A stretch of DNA of 64,000 nucleotides, from NCBI RefSeq assembly GCF_014200015.1, contig NZ_JACHOT010000003.1:372001-436000 (forward strand). The letters run 5' to 3'. Source of the stretch: Aminobacter niigataensis (GTDB lineage: Bacteria; Pseudomonadota; Alphaproteobacteria; Rhizobiales; Rhizobiaceae). Positions 1 to 9,451 of the stretch are shown here, piece after piece. Position 1 is the first letter of the stretch. Each line of letters begins with the position of its first letter. A program made the position numbers and the translations under genes. The notes under the pieces were generated by a model that worked only from the letters and a program-made list of their open reading frames with translations, had not been told where the DNA came from and ran no database searches.

Positions 1-1075
1 GCACGATGCCGTCCACCGGAACGGCATCGCCCGGCCGGATGCGCAGACGGTCGCCGCTGACCACCTCGTCAAGCGGCACTTCGCTTTCCGAGCCGTCCTC
101 GGCGATGCGGCGAGCGGTCTTGGGCGCAAGGTCGAGCAAAGCACGGATGGCCGAGCCGGTGCGCTCGCGGGCCCTGAGCTCCAGCACCTGGCCGAGGAAG
201 ACGAGTGCGACGATGACTGCGGCCGCTTCGAAATAGACCGGCACCGCGCCGCCATGGCCGCGGAACTGATGCGGGAACAGGTCGGGGAACAGCGTGGCGA
301 CGACCGAATAGAGATAGGCCGCGCCGACGCCAAGCGTGATCAGCGTCCACATGTTGGGGCTGCGGTTGCGGAACGAATCCAAGCCACGATGGAAGAAGGG
401 CAGTGCCGCCCAGAGCACGACGGGCGTTGCCAGTATGAGCTCGAGCCAGGCGGCCAACGGCTCGCCGATCCAGTCGCGCACCGGCAGGCCGACCATCGGC
501 CCCATGGCGATGACCAGGAGCGGGATGGAAAGGACCGCGCTGACCCAGAAGCGGCGGGTGAAATCGACCAGTTCAGGGTTAGGGCCGTCGTCGGCGCTCG
601 GCATCATCGGCTCGAGCGCCATACCGCAGATCGGGCATGAGCCGGGCTTGTCCCGGATGATCTCGGGGTGCATCGGGCAGGTGTATTGCGTGTCCTTGGG
701 CATCGGCTCCGCCGCGGGCTTGCCGGAGAGGTACTTTGCCGGCTCGGCGGTGAACTTGCCTTCGCAGGTGGACGAGCAGAAATAGTAGCCTGATCCCTCG
801 TGCTTGACGAAGTTCCTGGCGGTGTCGCGGGCGACGTCCATGCCGCAGACGGGGTCCTTGGCACTGACATACTTGTCGGGCGCCGCCTGGAACTTGTTGC
901 GGCAGGAATCGCTGCAGAAATGGTAGCGGTGGCCGCCATGCTCGAGCGTCGGCTTGCCGGCGGCCGGATCGACGGTCATGCCACAGACCGGATCGCGCAC
1001 CACGGTTTCGCCTTCGGCCGGGGCCTTGCTGTTGGCCGCATGATCGTGGCCGCGATGGTCGTGCTTGTCGTTCAT
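1..1075 (-). CDS. Copper-type heavy-metal P-ATPase, N-terminal part (runs off window start)
   Basis: This is the first 358 codons of a P1B-type ATPase that should export copper (or a similar soft metal) across the inner membrane. After a His-rich N-terminus there are two tandem YHS-like metal-binding modules, each starting with DPVCGM and ending with a paired-cysteine FCS motif (roughly residues 30-72 and 75-117). A heavy-metal-binding motif YTCPMHPE with CPICGM follows near residues 130-155. Then come membrane segments and the start of the actuator region. The phosphorylation and ATP sites lie outside the window. The ATG at 1075 was chosen because all recognisable domains follow it and a CueR-like promoter lies just upstream. 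Metal specificity is inferred from domains and promoter; silver is an alternative. Confidence 0.88.
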   Translation of the reverse strand, partial: MNDKHDHRGHDHAANSKAPAEGETVVRDPVCGMTVDPAAGKPTLEHGGHRYHFCSDSCRNKFQAAPDKYVSAKDPVCGMDVARDTARNFVKHEGSGYYFCSSTCEGKFTAEPAKYLSGKPAAEPMPKDTQYTCPMHPEIIRDKPGSCPICGMALEPMMPSADDGPNPELVDFTRRFWVSAVLSIPLLVIAMGPMVGLPVRDWIGEPLAAWLELILATPVVLWAALPFFHRGLDSFRNRSPNMWTLITLGVGAAYLYSVVATLFPDLFPHQFRGHGGAVPVYFEAAAVIVALVFLGQVLELRARERTGSAIRALLDLAPKTARRIAEDGSESEVPLDEVVSGDRLRIRPGDAVPVDGIV

Positions 1076-1378
1076 CTGTACTGGTTCCGCATTCCTCGTG
1101 GCAGCGATCCTAAAGGTTCCAGCACGGGGAAGGTCAACACCCCGCCGGGGATAGTCTTCGAAGTACTTCCCGCCTAGCGGCAGCACCGGTGCAATCGTTC
1201 CCTCGCCCTCGTGGGGCGGGCACAGGACCGGCCACGCCTCAGGCAGGGATGTGCTACTGCTCCTGGTCGACGCCCCGGCGAACCTATATCAGCGTGAACT
1301 GCAACAGCGCCCGGCCATACCCATGGCGGAAAAATCGCGCTATAGACGCGGCCTCAAGGGCAAGGCCAGCCGAGGCAC
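1076..1378. other. Intergenic region between copper ATPase and glnD
   Basis: About 300 bp separating divergent genes. It contains the CueR-like promoter of the ATPase on one side. On the glnD side is a 19-codon mini-ORF (ATG at 1323) whose TGA overlaps the glnD start codon (ATGA). No other gene, tRNA or repeat was recognised. Confidence 0.6.
1107..1137 (-). promoter_or_regulatory. CueR/MerR-family-type promoter of the copper ATPase
   Basis: Read on the minus strand, a TTGACC -35 box (1132-1137) and a TAGGAT -10 box (1107-1112) are separated by an overlong 19-bp spacer. The spacer holds the near-symmetric dyad CCTTCC-N7-GGAACC. A long spacer with a CCTTCC-N7-GGAAGG dyad is the signature of promoters untwisted by copper-sensing MerR-family activators such as CueR. 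No cueR gene is in the window. Confidence 0.75.
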
Positions 1379-4174
1379 ATGACAGACATTCCGCTCAACC
1401 TGGAGCTTCTGATCGACGCGGACGCCTTGCGCCGCGACCTGAGCGCGCTGACCGGCGAGGACGGCAACGGGGCAGACCCGGGAATCAGGGCAACGGCGCT
1501 GGCGATGTTCAAGGAGCGCGTCGCCGCCGGCAAGAAGATCGCCGAGGACATGCTGATGGAGGACGAGGGCGGCACCGCCTGCGCCATCCGCATCTCGCAC
1601 CTGATGGACGAGGTGATCCGCGTCCTCTACGACTTCGCCGTCACCCACGTCTACCGCGCCAAGAACCCGTCGCGGGCCGAGCGCATGGCGGTGGTCGCCG
1701 TCGGCGGCTATGGCCGCGGCACCCTCGCCCCGGGCTCCGACATCGACCTGTTGTTCCTGCTGCCCTACAAGCAGACACCGTGGGGCGAGCAGATCGTCGA
1801 GTACATGCTCTACATGCTGTGGGACATGGGGCTGAAAGTCGGCCACGCCACCCGCAACATCGACGAGTGCCTGAGGCTTTCGCGCAGCGACATCACCATC
1901 CGCACGGCGATCCTGGAAGCCCGCTTCGTGTGGGGCGAACGCAAGCTCTGCGACGAGCTGATCGAGCGCTTCGACAAGGAGCTGGTGAAGGACACCGGGC
2001 CCGAATACGTGCAGGCAAAGCTTGCCGAGCGCGACACCCGCCATGCCAAATCGGGCGAGAGCCGCTATCTGGTGGAACCGAACATCAAGGACGGCAAGGG
2101 CGGGCTGCGCGACCTGCACACGCTGTTCTGGATCGCCAAATATTATTACCGCGTGCGCACCGGCGCCGAACTGATCAACAAGGGCGTGTTCACGCAAGGG
2201 GAATACGGCCAGTTCGTCGAGGCGGAGGATTTCCTCTGGGCGGTGCGCTGCCACATGCATTTCCTGACCGGCAAGCCGGAAGAACGGCTGCATTTCGACA
2301 TCCAGCGCGAGATCGCCGAGCGGCTGGGCTATACGGTGCAGCCAGGGCTGTCGGCCGTCGAGCGCTTCATGAAGGACTACTTCCTGGTGGCCAAGGAAGT
2401 GGGCGACCTGACCCGTATCTTCTGTGCGGCGCTGGAGGAGGAGCAGGCCAAGGACGCGCCCGGTTTCCACGGACTGCTGCAGGGCTTTTCGCGGCGCCGG
2501 CGCAAGCTCGCCGGCACCAGCGACTTCATCATCGACAACCAGCGCATCAACGTCGCCGACGACCAGGTGTTCCGGCGCGACCCGGTCAACATGCTGCGCT
2601 TCTTCTGGTTCGCCGACCGGCACGGGCTGGAGCTGCATCCCAACGCGCTGAAGCTGCTGACCCGCTCGCTGGGGCTGGTGGACAAGGGGCTGCGCCGCAA
2701 CGAGGAGGCCAACCGCTACTTCCTCGATATCCTGACCTCGGACCGCAATCCCGAGCTCAACCTCAGGCGCATGAACGAGGCGGGACTGCTCGGGCGGCTG
2801 ATCCCCGACTTCGGCAGGATCGTCGCGATGATGCAGTTCTCGATGTACCACCACTATACGGTCGACGAGCACCTGTTGCGCTGCATCGGCGTGCTGTCCG
2901 AGATCGAGCATGGCGACGGCGAGAAGATCCACCCGCTGTCGCACACGCTGATCCCCGGCCTCAAGAAACAGCGCGAGGCGCTGTATGTGGCGGTGCTGCT
3001 GCACGACATCGCCAAGGGCCGGCCGGAAGACCATTCGGAAGCCGGCGGCAAGATCGCCCGCCGCATCGGCCCGCATATGGGGCTGTCGCCCGCCGACACC
3101 GAGACGGTGGCCTGGCTGGTGGAAAACCATCTCGTCATGTCGATGACGGCGCAGACACGCGACCTCAACGACCGCAAGACCATCGACGACTTCGCCGACG
3201 TGGTGCAGTCGGTGGAGCGGCTGAAGCTGCTGCTGATCCTGACCGTGTGCGACATCCGCGGCGTCGGTCCCGGCGTGTGGAACGGCTGGAAGGGCCAGCT
3301 GCTACGCACGCTGTACTTCGAAACGGAGCTTTTGCTGACCGGTGGCTTTTCCGAGCTGTCGCGGGCCGAGCGCACGGCAGCCGCCCGCGAGACGCTGGCC
3401 GCCGCACTTGGCGACTGGCCGGAGAAGGCCCGCAAGAAATACGCCAAGCTGCATTACGAGAACTACCTGCTGACCGTCGATCTCGACGACCAGAAGCGCC
3501 ATGCCGAGTTCATTCGCGGGGCCGACGCGGCCGGCAAGCAGCTGTCGACGATGGTGCGGACGCACGAGTTCGAGGCCGTCACCGAAATCACCATCCTGGC
3601 GCAGGACCACCCGCGCCTGCTGTCGGTGATTGCCGGCGCCTGTGCCGCCGCCGGCGGCAACATCGTCGATGCGCAGATCTTCACCACCTCCGACGGACGG
3701 GCGCTGGACATCATCCTGATTTCCCGCGAATTCGACCGCGACGAGGACGAACGCCGCCGCGCCGAGCGCGTCGGCCAGCTGATCGAGGACGTGCTTTCGG
3801 GCCGGTCCTGGCTGCCGGAGATGATCGCCAAGCGGGCCAAGCCCAAGCGCGGCCAAAAGACATTCCGCATCCAGCCGCGCGCCGAAATCCGCAACACGCT
3901 TTCGAACCGCTTCTCGGTGGTCGAAGTGGTAGGCCTCGACCGCCCCGGCTTTCTGTCGGAGATCACAGGCGCGCTGTCGGACCTGTCGCTCGACATCGCC
4001 TCGGCGCACATCACCACCTTCGGCGAAAAGGTGATCGACACCTTCTACGTCACCGACCTGACCGGCCAGAAGATCGACAACCCGACACGGCTCGAAAACA
4101 TCCGCGCCCGCCTGATCGCCACGCTCGAAGGGCCGAACGCCGATCGCGCCAAGGCCAAAGCGGCGGCGGAATGA
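1379..4174 (+). CDS. glnD: Bifunctional PII uridylyltransferase / uridylyl-removing enzyme
   Basis: GlnD is the glutamine sensor that uridylylates PII proteins under nitrogen limitation and removes UMP when glutamine is high. The 931-residue product has the full family architecture. A nucleotidyltransferase domain carries GGYGRG (residues 109-114) and GSDID (119-123). The HD phosphohydrolase motif lies in LLHDIAKG near residue 541. Two C-terminal ACT domains start at about 734 and 846 and bind glutamine. The ATG at 1379 is preceded by GAGG at a short distance and overlaps the stop of a 19-codon mini-ORF. The order glnD-murJ-trpS is common in Rhizobiales. Confidence 0.97.
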   Translation: MTDIPLNLELLIDADALRRDLSALTGEDGNGADPGIRATALAMFKERVAAGKKIAEDMLMEDEGGTACAIRISHLMDEVIRVLYDFAVTHVYRAKNPSRAERMAVVAVGGYGRGTLAPGSDIDLLFLLPYKQTPWGEQIVEYMLYMLWDMGLKVGHATRNIDECLRLSRSDITIRTAILEARFVWGERKLCDELIERFDKELVKDTGPEYVQAKLAERDTRHAKSGESRYLVEPNIKDGKGGLRDLHTLFWIAKYYYRVRTGAELINKGVFTQGEYGQFVEAEDFLWAVRCHMHFLTGKPEERLHFDIQREIAERLGYTVQPGLSAVERFMKDYFLVAKEVGDLTRIFCAALEEEQAKDAPGFHGLLQGFSRRRRKLAGTSDFIIDNQRINVADDQVFRRDPVNMLRFFWFADRHGLELHPNALKLLTRSLGLVDKGLRRNEEANRYFLDILTSDRNPELNLRRMNEAGLLGRLIPDFGRIVAMMQFSMYHHYTVDEHLLRCIGVLSEIEHGDGEKIHPLSHTLIPGLKKQREALYVAVLLHDIAKGRPEDHSEAGGKIARRIGPHMGLSPADTETVAWLVENHLVMSMTAQTRDLNDRKTIDDFADVVQSVERLKLLLILTVCDIRGVGPGVWNGWKGQLLRTLYFETELLLTGGFSELSRAERTAAARETLAAALGDWPEKARKKYAKLHYENYLLTVDLDDQKRHAEFIRGADAAGKQLSTMVRTHEFEAVTEITILAQDHPRLLSVIAGACAAAGGNIVDAQIFTTSDGRALDIILISREFDRDEDERRRAERVGQLIEDVLSGRSWLPEMIAKRAKPKRGQKTFRIQPRAEIRNTLSNRFSVVEVVGLDRPGFLSEITGALSDLSLDIASAHITTFGEKVIDTFYVTDLTGQKIDNPTRLENIRARLIATLEGPNADRAKAKAAAE

Positions 4175-4220
4175 GCGCAGCCATTATCCCGCCCAAATCC
4201 GCAAGGCATCGTCGCGCCCC

Positions 4221-5819
4221 ATGTCACTGATCAAGAAATTCGCGACGGTCGCCTCGGGCACGCTGATGAGCCGGGCGCTGGGCTTTGCCCGCGAGATGCT
4301 GATGGCGGCAGCACTCGGCACCGGCCCGGTAGCCGATGCCTTCTATGCCGCGTTCCAGTTTCCCAACACGTTCCGCCGGCTGTTTGCCGAGGGCGCATTC
4401 AACGCCGCCTTCGTGCCGCTGTTTGCCAAGGAAATCGAAGCCAACGGCGTCGAGGGTGCGAAGCGATTTTCCGAAGAGGTGTTCGGCGTGCTGTTCACAG
4501 CACTTCTGGCGCTGACGATCGCCATGGAACTGGCGATGCCGCTGATCGTGCGCTTCGTCGTGGCGCCCGGTTTCGCCGACAACCCGGAGAAGTTCGACCT
4601 GACGGTGGCGCTGGCCACCATCATGTTCCCTTATCTCATCTGCATGTCGCTGGCGGCGATGATGAGCGGCATGCTGAACTCGCTCAGACGCTACTTCGCT
4701 GCGGCCGTCGCCCCGGTGTTCCTCAACATCATCCTAGTCGGCGTGCTGGCCAATGCCTGGTATCGCGGTCATGACGGGCTGACGGTGGGCTATGCGCTGG
4801 CCTGGGGCGTGCTGGCGGCGGGCCTGGTGCAACTTGGCATCGTCTGGATCGCGGTGCGCCACGCCGGCATCGCCATAGGCTTTCGCAGGCCGAAGCTGAC
4901 GCCCAACGTCAAGCGGCTGTTGTGGCTTGCCTTGCCGGCGGCGATCACCGGCGGCATCACCCAGATCAACACACTGATCGGCACGGCGATCGCCTCCGGA
5001 CAGGACAGTGCCGTGTCGTCGCTCAACCTTGCCGACCGGGTCTACCAGCTGCCGCTCGGCGTGGTCGGCGTGGCTGTCGCCATCGTTCTCCTGCCGGAAT
5101 TGTCGCGGGCGCTGAAGTCGGGCAACCTGATCGAGGCGGCCAACCTGCAGAACCGCTCGGTCGAGTTCACGCTGTTCCTGACACTGCCGGCGGCGGCAGC
5201 GCTGCTCGTCATCTCGGAGCCGATCGTGCGCGTGCTCTACGAGCGCGGCGCGTTTGCCGCAACCAACAGCACGCCGGTGGTGGCGGCGATCCTCGCCATC
5301 TTCGGCCTCGGCCTGCCGGCCTTCGTGCTGATCAAGGCATTTACGCCCGGCTTCTTTGCCCGCGAGGACACGCGGACGCCGATGTATTTCGCCGCCATTT
5401 CGGTGGCGATCAACATCTCGGTGGCGCTGACACTGTTTCCGTCCTGGGGCGCACCCGGCATTGCTGCGGCCGCTGCCGCGGCAGGCTGGGCCAATGCGGC
5501 GATGCTGCTGGGGACCCTGATCTGGCGCGGCCACTGGGACCGAGATGCTGCACTGCTGAAGCGCATCCCCCGTCTCGTCATCGCCTCGGCGATCATGGCG
5601 GCCGGACTGTGGTTCGCCGCTGGCGAAGCCGAGCAGTGGCTTGGCTCCGCGGCGCCCTTCTACACGCAGGCGGCGGCGCTCGCCGTGCTGGTGGCGGGTG
5701 CGATGGTCGTCTATTTCGGCGTCGCCTTCGGCATCGGCGGAGCGGATATCGGCATGATCAGGCGCAACATCCGGCGCAATCGCGCCAACGCAGCCCCTGC
5801 CGCCATCGACCCCGACTGA
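4221..5819 (+). CDS. murJ: Lipid II flippase MurJ (MviN family)
   Basis: MurJ is an integral inner-membrane protein of the MOP superfamily that flips lipid-linked peptidoglycan precursors to the periplasm. The 532-residue product starts with the hallmark MSLIKKFATVASGTLMSR and RALGFAREML region, followed by DAFYAAFQFPNTFRRLFAEG, characteristic of MviN/MurJ. It is hydrophobic along its length, consistent with about 14 membrane helices. It lies 46 bp after glnD on the same strand. No clear Shine-Dalgarno precedes the ATG at 4221. A 19-codon mini-ORF that begins in the glnD stop (ATGA) and ends at 4230 could couple its translation to glnD. Confidence 0.96.
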   Translation: MSLIKKFATVASGTLMSRALGFAREMLMAAALGTGPVADAFYAAFQFPNTFRRLFAEGAFNAAFVPLFAKEIEANGVEGAKRFSEEVFGVLFTALLALTIAMELAMPLIVRFVVAPGFADNPEKFDLTVALATIMFPYLICMSLAAMMSGMLNSLRRYFAAAVAPVFLNIILVGVLANAWYRGHDGLTVGYALAWGVLAAGLVQLGIVWIAVRHAGIAIGFRRPKLTPNVKRLLWLALPAAITGGITQINTLIGTAIASGQDSAVSSLNLADRVYQLPLGVVGVAVAIVLLPELSRALKSGNLIEAANLQNRSVEFTLFLTLPAAAALLVISEPIVRVLYERGAFAATNSTPVVAAILAIFGLGLPAFVLIKAFTPGFFAREDTRTPMYFAAISVAINISVALTLFPSWGAPGIAAAAAAAGWANAAMLLGTLIWRGHWDRDAALLKRIPRLVIASAIMAAGLWFAAGEAEQWLGSAAPFYTQAAALAVLVAGAMVVYFGVAFGIGGADIGMIRRNIRRNRANAAPAAIDPD

Positions 5820-5831
5820 CCGCAGCATGGA

Positions 5832-5846
5832 CGCTGTACTACAGCG
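5832..5846. repeat. 15-bp perfect palindrome between murJ and trpS
   Basis: CGCTGTA-C-TACAGCG lies 12 bp after the murJ stop. It has no T-run on either side, so it does not look like an intrinsic terminator; an operator is possible. The rest of the 142-bp murJ-trpS gap shows no gene. Confidence 0.4.
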
Positions 5847-5961
5847 CGGCGACAATAGTGCCAGACCAGTCGAGACTTGATCGACGCTTCCGGCTCGTTC
5901 ATAAGCGCCACTCGAATTTCGCCGCGCGCGAAACGGCCCTCCACAAGCCACGGGATCAATC

Positions 5962-7032
5962 ATGACCGCCGCCTTCAAACCGCTCATCTTCTCCGGCGTC
6001 CAGCCGACCGGCAATCTCCATCTCGGCAACTACCTCGGCGCCATCCGCAAGTTCGTCGCCCTGCAGGAAACCAACGAGTGCATCTATTGCGTCGTCGACC
6101 TGCATTCGCTGACGGCCCAGCTCGTCCATGACGACCTAGAGGGCCAGACGCGCTCGATCACAGCCGCATTCCTGGCTTCGGGCATCGATCCCAAGAAGCA
6201 TATCGTCTTCAACCAGGCGCGGGTGCTGCAACATGCAGAGCTTGCCTGGATCTTCAATTGCGTGGCGCGCATCGGCTGGATGAACCGGATGACGCAGTTC
6301 AAGGACAAGGCCGGCAAGGACCGCGAGAACGCCTCGCTGGGCCTGCTCGCCTATCCGAGCCTGATGGCCGCCGACATCCTCGTCTACCGCGCCACCCACG
6401 TGCCGGTCGGCGACGACCAGAAGCAGCATCTGGAGCTGACGCGCGACATCGCCCAGAAGTTCAACAACGATTTCTCCAGCCGCATCGCCGACCTTGGCAT
6501 CGGCGTCGAGATGCAGGTGGGCGAAGAGACGGTGAACGGCTATTTCCCGATCACCGAGCCGATCATCGGCGGGCCGGCGGCGCGCATCATGAGCCTGCGC
6601 GACGGTTCGAAGAAGATGTCGAAGTCGGACCCTTCCGACCTGTCGCGCATCAACCTGACCGACGATGCCGATACGATCTCGAAGAAGATCCGCAAGGCCA
6701 AGACCGATCCGGCACCGCTGCCGAGCGAGCTCGAAGGCCTCAAGGAACGCCCCGAGGCGGAAAACCTCGTCGGCATCTATGCCGGCCTTGCCGACATGAC
6801 CAAGGAAGAGGTGCTGCGCCAGTTTTCGGGCCAGCAGTTCTCGGTGTTCAAGCCGGCGCTGGCCGACCTCGCTGTCGAGAAGCTGGCGCCGATCGCCGGC
6901 GAGATGCGCCGCCTGATGGCCGATCCCGGCCATATCGACGCCGTGCTGCGTGACGGCGGCGACCGCGCCCGCGTCATCGCCGAAAAGACGATGAAGGACG
7001 TTCGCAACATCATCGGCCTGCTGGGCGACTGA
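5962..7032 (+). CDS. trpS: Tryptophanyl-tRNA synthetase
   Basis: This class I aminoacyl-tRNA synthetase charges tRNA-Trp in the cytoplasm. The 356-residue length is normal for bacterial TrpS. The HIGH-type signature is at residues 12-26 ([15 protein letters not shown]) and the KMSKS loop is at 218-222. The family motif [13 protein letters not shown], which helps position ATP and tryptophan, is present. The ATG at 5962 is the only start that keeps the intact N-terminal strand before the HIGH motif. It follows murJ in the conserved glnD-murJ-trpS order. Confidence 0.98.
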   Translation: MTAAFKPLIFSGVQPTGNLHLGNYLGAIRKFVALQETNECIYCVVDLHSLTAQLVHDDLEGQTRSITAAFLASGIDPKKHIVFNQARVLQHAELAWIFNCVARIGWMNRMTQFKDKAGKDRENASLGLLAYPSLMAADILVYRATHVPVGDDQKQHLELTRDIAQKFNNDFSSRIADLGIGVEMQVGEETVNGYFPITEPIIGGPAARIMSLRDGSKKMSKSDPSDLSRINLTDDADTISKKIRKAKTDPAPLPSELEGLKERPEAENLVGIYAGLADMTKEEVLRQFSGQQFSVFKPALADLAVEKLAPIAGEMRRLMADPGHIDAVLRDGGDRARVIAEKTMKDVRNIIGLLGD

Positions 7033-7113
7033 ATACGACATCGTCGCCGGCTGCTTGCGGGCGGCCGGCGCCGGTGGCAGATTGCCAACCGAAACCTCGC
7101 ATCAGGGTAGCAC

Positions 7114-7605
7114 ATGGTCTCCAAACGCCTCAGCAAGGAAGCCGGCCACCGGCGCAAGTTCCTGGCTATCATCGACGATACGCCGGAATGCGAGCGCGCA
7201 GTCGCCTATGCCTCCAAGCGGGCCCGGAGCACGAACGGCGTCCTCGTGCTGCTCTATGTCATCGAGCCCGACGACTTCCAGCACTGGCTGGGAGTCGAGA
7301 AGATCATGCGCGAGGAGGCGACCGCAGCAGCCAATGCCGCCCTCGATTCGCAAGCCGGGCGGGTCCGCGAGACGCTGGGGATCGAGCCCGAACTGGTGGT
7401 GCGCGAGGGCCGGCCGGCCGACGAGATCCACAAGCTGATTGAAGACGACCAGGATATCGCTATCCTGGTGCTGGCAGCAGGCGCCGGCAAGGAAGGCCCC
7501 GGGCCGCTTGTCGCCTCGATCGCCGGCAAGGGTGCGGCCTTCCCGATCCCGGTGACGGTGGTGCCGCAGAACCTGTCCGACGAGGACATCGACAGCCTGG
7601 CCTAA
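7114..7605 (+). CDS. Universal stress protein (UspA family)
   Basis: This 163-residue single-domain Usp-fold protein begins with a basic stretch and then RKFLAIIDDTPECERAVAYA, the first beta strand and the Asp that opens the nucleotide-binding fold. A C-terminal glycine-rich segment (LVLAAGAGKEGPGPL...SIAGKG) sits where ATP-binding family members carry GxxGx9G(S/T). The match to that motif is loose, so ATP binding is uncertain. It lies 81 bp after trpS on the same strand and is followed by an intergenic region with its own regulatory box. Exact role unknown. Confidence 0.85.
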   Translation: MVSKRLSKEAGHRRKFLAIIDDTPECERAVAYASKRARSTNGVLVLLYVIEPDDFQHWLGVEKIMREEATAAANAALDSQAGRVRETLGIEPELVVREGRPADEIHKLIEDDQDIAILVLAAGAGKEGPGPLVASIAGKGAAFPIPVTVVPQNLSDEDIDSLA

Positions 7606-7672
7606 TAGGTCGGGCGCAACATATTGGCGCGGAGGCGCGCCAGCGGCTTGAATGTCGGCCGTCTTGAGCCTA

Positions 7673-7689
7673 ATTAGAACTATTCCAAA
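7673..7689 (+). promoter_or_regulatory. Irr (ICE) box-like dyad upstream of the NifU-like gene
   Basis: ATTAGAA-CTA-TTCCAAA matches the rhizobial ICE/Irr-box form TTTAGAA-N3-TTCTAAA (recalled from the literature) at 12 of 14 defined positions. It lies 38 bp before the start codon of the Fe-S scaffold gene. That is the expected place for iron-dependent control by Irr. Inferred from pattern only. Confidence 0.5.
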
Positions 7690-7726
7690 CTGACAATCCC
7701 GCGCGCGCGGGCACGGAGACACGTCC

Positions 7727-8302
7727 ATGTTCATCCAGACCGAAGCGACCCCCAATCCGGCGACGCTGAAGTTCCTGCCGGGCAAGGAAGTGCTGCTCGA
7801 AGGCACGGCCGATTTCCGCGATGCCGACAGCGCGCGTGCGGCTTCGCCGCTTGCCGGCCGGCTGTTCGACATTCCGGGCGTGACCGGCGTGTTCTTCGGC
7901 TACGATTTCATCACCGTCAGCAAGGACGGCCCCGACTGGCAGCACCTAAAGCCGGCGATCCTCGGCTCGATCATGGAACACTTCATGTCGGGCGCTCCCG
8001 TGATGGCCGGCCAGGCCGCAGGCGGCGGCGGCCATCATGACGACCAGAACGAATTCTTCGATCAGGCCGACGCCGAGATCGTAGTGACGATCAAGGAACT
8101 GCTCGACACGCGCGTGCGCCCGGCGGTGGCCCAGGACGGCGGCGACATCACCTTCCGCGGCTACGAGAACGGCACCGTGTTCCTGCACATGAAGGGCGCC
8201 TGCGCCGGCTGCCCGTCTTCGACGGCAACGCTGAAGCACGGCATCCAGAACCTGCTTCGCCACTTCGTGCCTGAGGTACAGCAGGTCGAACAGATCTCCT
8301 GA
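7727..8302 (+). CDS. NifU/Nfu-family iron-sulfur cluster scaffold or carrier
   Basis: This 191-residue protein is likely to hold and transfer [4Fe-4S] clusters in the cytoplasm. It has an N-terminal Nfu domain beginning MFIQTEATPNPATLKFLPG (about residues 1-90), a short Gly/His-rich linker, and a C-terminal NifU-like domain with RPAVAQDGGDI. The cluster-binding pair C159-x-x-C162 (CAGCPSS) is present. The two-domain order is that of Nfu1/alphaproteobacterial NifU-like proteins rather than IscU. It stands alone between the Usp gene and a terminator. The ICE-like dyad upstream suggests iron-responsive expression. Confidence 0.93.
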   Translation: MFIQTEATPNPATLKFLPGKEVLLEGTADFRDADSARAASPLAGRLFDIPGVTGVFFGYDFITVSKDGPDWQHLKPAILGSIMEHFMSGAPVMAGQAAGGGGHHDDQNEFFDQADAEIVVTIKELLDTRVRPAVAQDGGDITFRGYENGTVFLHMKGACAGCPSSTATLKHGIQNLLRHFVPEVQQVEQIS

Positions 8303-8470
8303 GGATCTTCGCGAACTCTACTCCGACGGCCATCTGACGCGGCTTTCTGCGCTTCCGGTGCTCACGGACCTGAACGTCCGCTGCGCTCCTGTTCTCGAAA
8401 TCCACGCCATATGCCTCGCCGGAGCGAGTTCTCGAAAGACCCTCGCCGTCCACAAGTGACAGCTCAAACA

Positions 8471-8498
8471 AAAAACCGGGCCAAAGCGCCCGGTTTTT
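8471..8498. terminator. Bidirectional intrinsic terminator
   Basis: An 8-bp stem AACCGGGC/GCCCGGTT (8474-8481 with 8488-8495) is flanked by A-rich and T-rich tracts. It can therefore end the NifU-like transcript on the plus strand and the L,D-transpeptidase transcript on the minus strand. Confidence 0.85.
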
Positions 8499-8534
8499 CG
8501 TTTGCGACGTCCGTGTTGCCTGGACGGTTCGCAG

Positions 8535-9155
8535 TTATTGGACGATGACCTTGGCGCCGACTTCGACGCGATTGTAGAGGTCGATGATGTCCTGGTTCAT
8601 CAGGCGGATGCAGCCCGACGACATGGCCTTGCCGATGGAGTTCCATTCCGGCGTGCCATGCAGGCGGTAGCCGGAATCGCCACCCTTGTTGAAGAGGTAG
8701 AGCGCCCGGGCGCCGAGCGCGTTCTTCGGACCGCCGGGCATGCCGCCCGACCACTTGGCGAGCTCGGGCTGGCGCTTGATCATTGCGGGCGGCGGCGTCC
8801 ACACCGGCCATTCGCGCTTCACCGCGATGCGGGCGGTGCCCTGCCACTCGAAACCCTCGCGGCCGACGCCGATGCCGTAGCGCATCGCCTTGCCATCGGG
8901 CTGGACGAGGTAGAGGAACTTCTGGCCGGTATCGACGACGACGGTGCCGGGCTTCTCATTGGTTTCGTAGCGCACGATCTGGCGATGGAACTGGCGCGGA
9001 ACCTTGCTGATCGGGATGGTCGGCAGCTGGTAACCGGCGTCGACGCGGCCACCATAGTCGTTGGAGAACATGCGCGAGACGCCGTCGGTCGAACAGCCCG
9101 CGAGTGCGGTGGTCAGCGCCAGGGCGGCGACAATAGCAAGAGACTTCAATCGCAT
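8535..9155 (-). CDS. L,D-transpeptidase lipoprotein (YkuD domain)
   Basis: A 206-residue envelope enzyme predicted to make 3-3 peptidoglycan cross-links or attach proteins to peptidoglycan. The N-terminus has a lipoprotein signal ending in LAGC (lipidated Cys near residue 20). The YkuD catalytic motif is present: a conserved His in HGTPEW, then SSGCIRL with the nucleophile C182. The invariant Gly/Arg pattern SxGCxRx is intact. It is convergent with the NifU-like gene and shares a bidirectional terminator with it. Whether it links Lpp-like proteins or peptidoglycan strands cannot be told from sequence. Confidence 0.92.
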   Translation of the reverse strand: MRLKSLAIVAALALTTALAGCSTDGVSRMFSNDYGGRVDAGYQLPTIPISKVPRQFHRQIVRYETNEKPGTVVVDTGQKFLYLVQPDGKAMRYGIGVGREGFEWQGTARIAVKREWPVWTPPPAMIKRQPELAKWSGGMPGGPKNALGARALYLFNKGGDSGYRLHGTPEWNSIGKAMSSGCIRLMNQDIIDLYNRVEVGAKVIVQ

Positions 9156-9415
9156 GTGGGGTTCCCAAGCAAGAGCGGTGTCCGGGCCGATTCGGCCTCA
9201 TTTTTGCCACCATTCTTACCGGTCGGGCATTTTGCTTGCCAAGAGGCGGAGGCCAGCAAAGCCGCGCTCTCGTTAACGTAACGTCCGGGTTATGGCATTT
9301 CGGCAACACGCATCGCGGGAAAAGCCAACAGATTCAACGATAGGGGGCAATGGCGGATTTTGCGTTCGCGCGGAGCCGGATGGCGGAAAACGGTCTGGAA
9401 TAATCCAGCAGACGG

Positions 9416-9430
9416 GTTCAAAACGTGAAC
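9416..9430. promoter_or_regulatory. GTTC-N7-GAAC dyad upstream of mmcB
   Basis: A GTTC half-site and an inverted GAAC are separated by 7 bp, 21 bp before the mmcB start. Alphaproteobacterial LexA normally binds GTTC-N7-GTTC direct repeats. The spacing fits but the second half-site is inverted, so this is a weak SOS-box candidate only. Confidence 0.25.
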
Positions 9431-9451
9431 AAATGATGCAATGATTGGTCC

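Noticed and set aside
1340-3130. 596-codon open frame on the minus strand opposite glnD
   Set aside because: Antisense shadow typical of high-GC DNA; no domains.
1189-4230. 1,013-codon open frame overlapping glnD
   Set aside because: Arg/Pro/Ala-rich shadow of glnD in another frame; glnD has all family motifs.
9416-9430. Canonical LexA box for mmcB
   Set aside because: The second half-site is inverted relative to the alphaproteobacterial direct repeat; kept only as a weak dyad.
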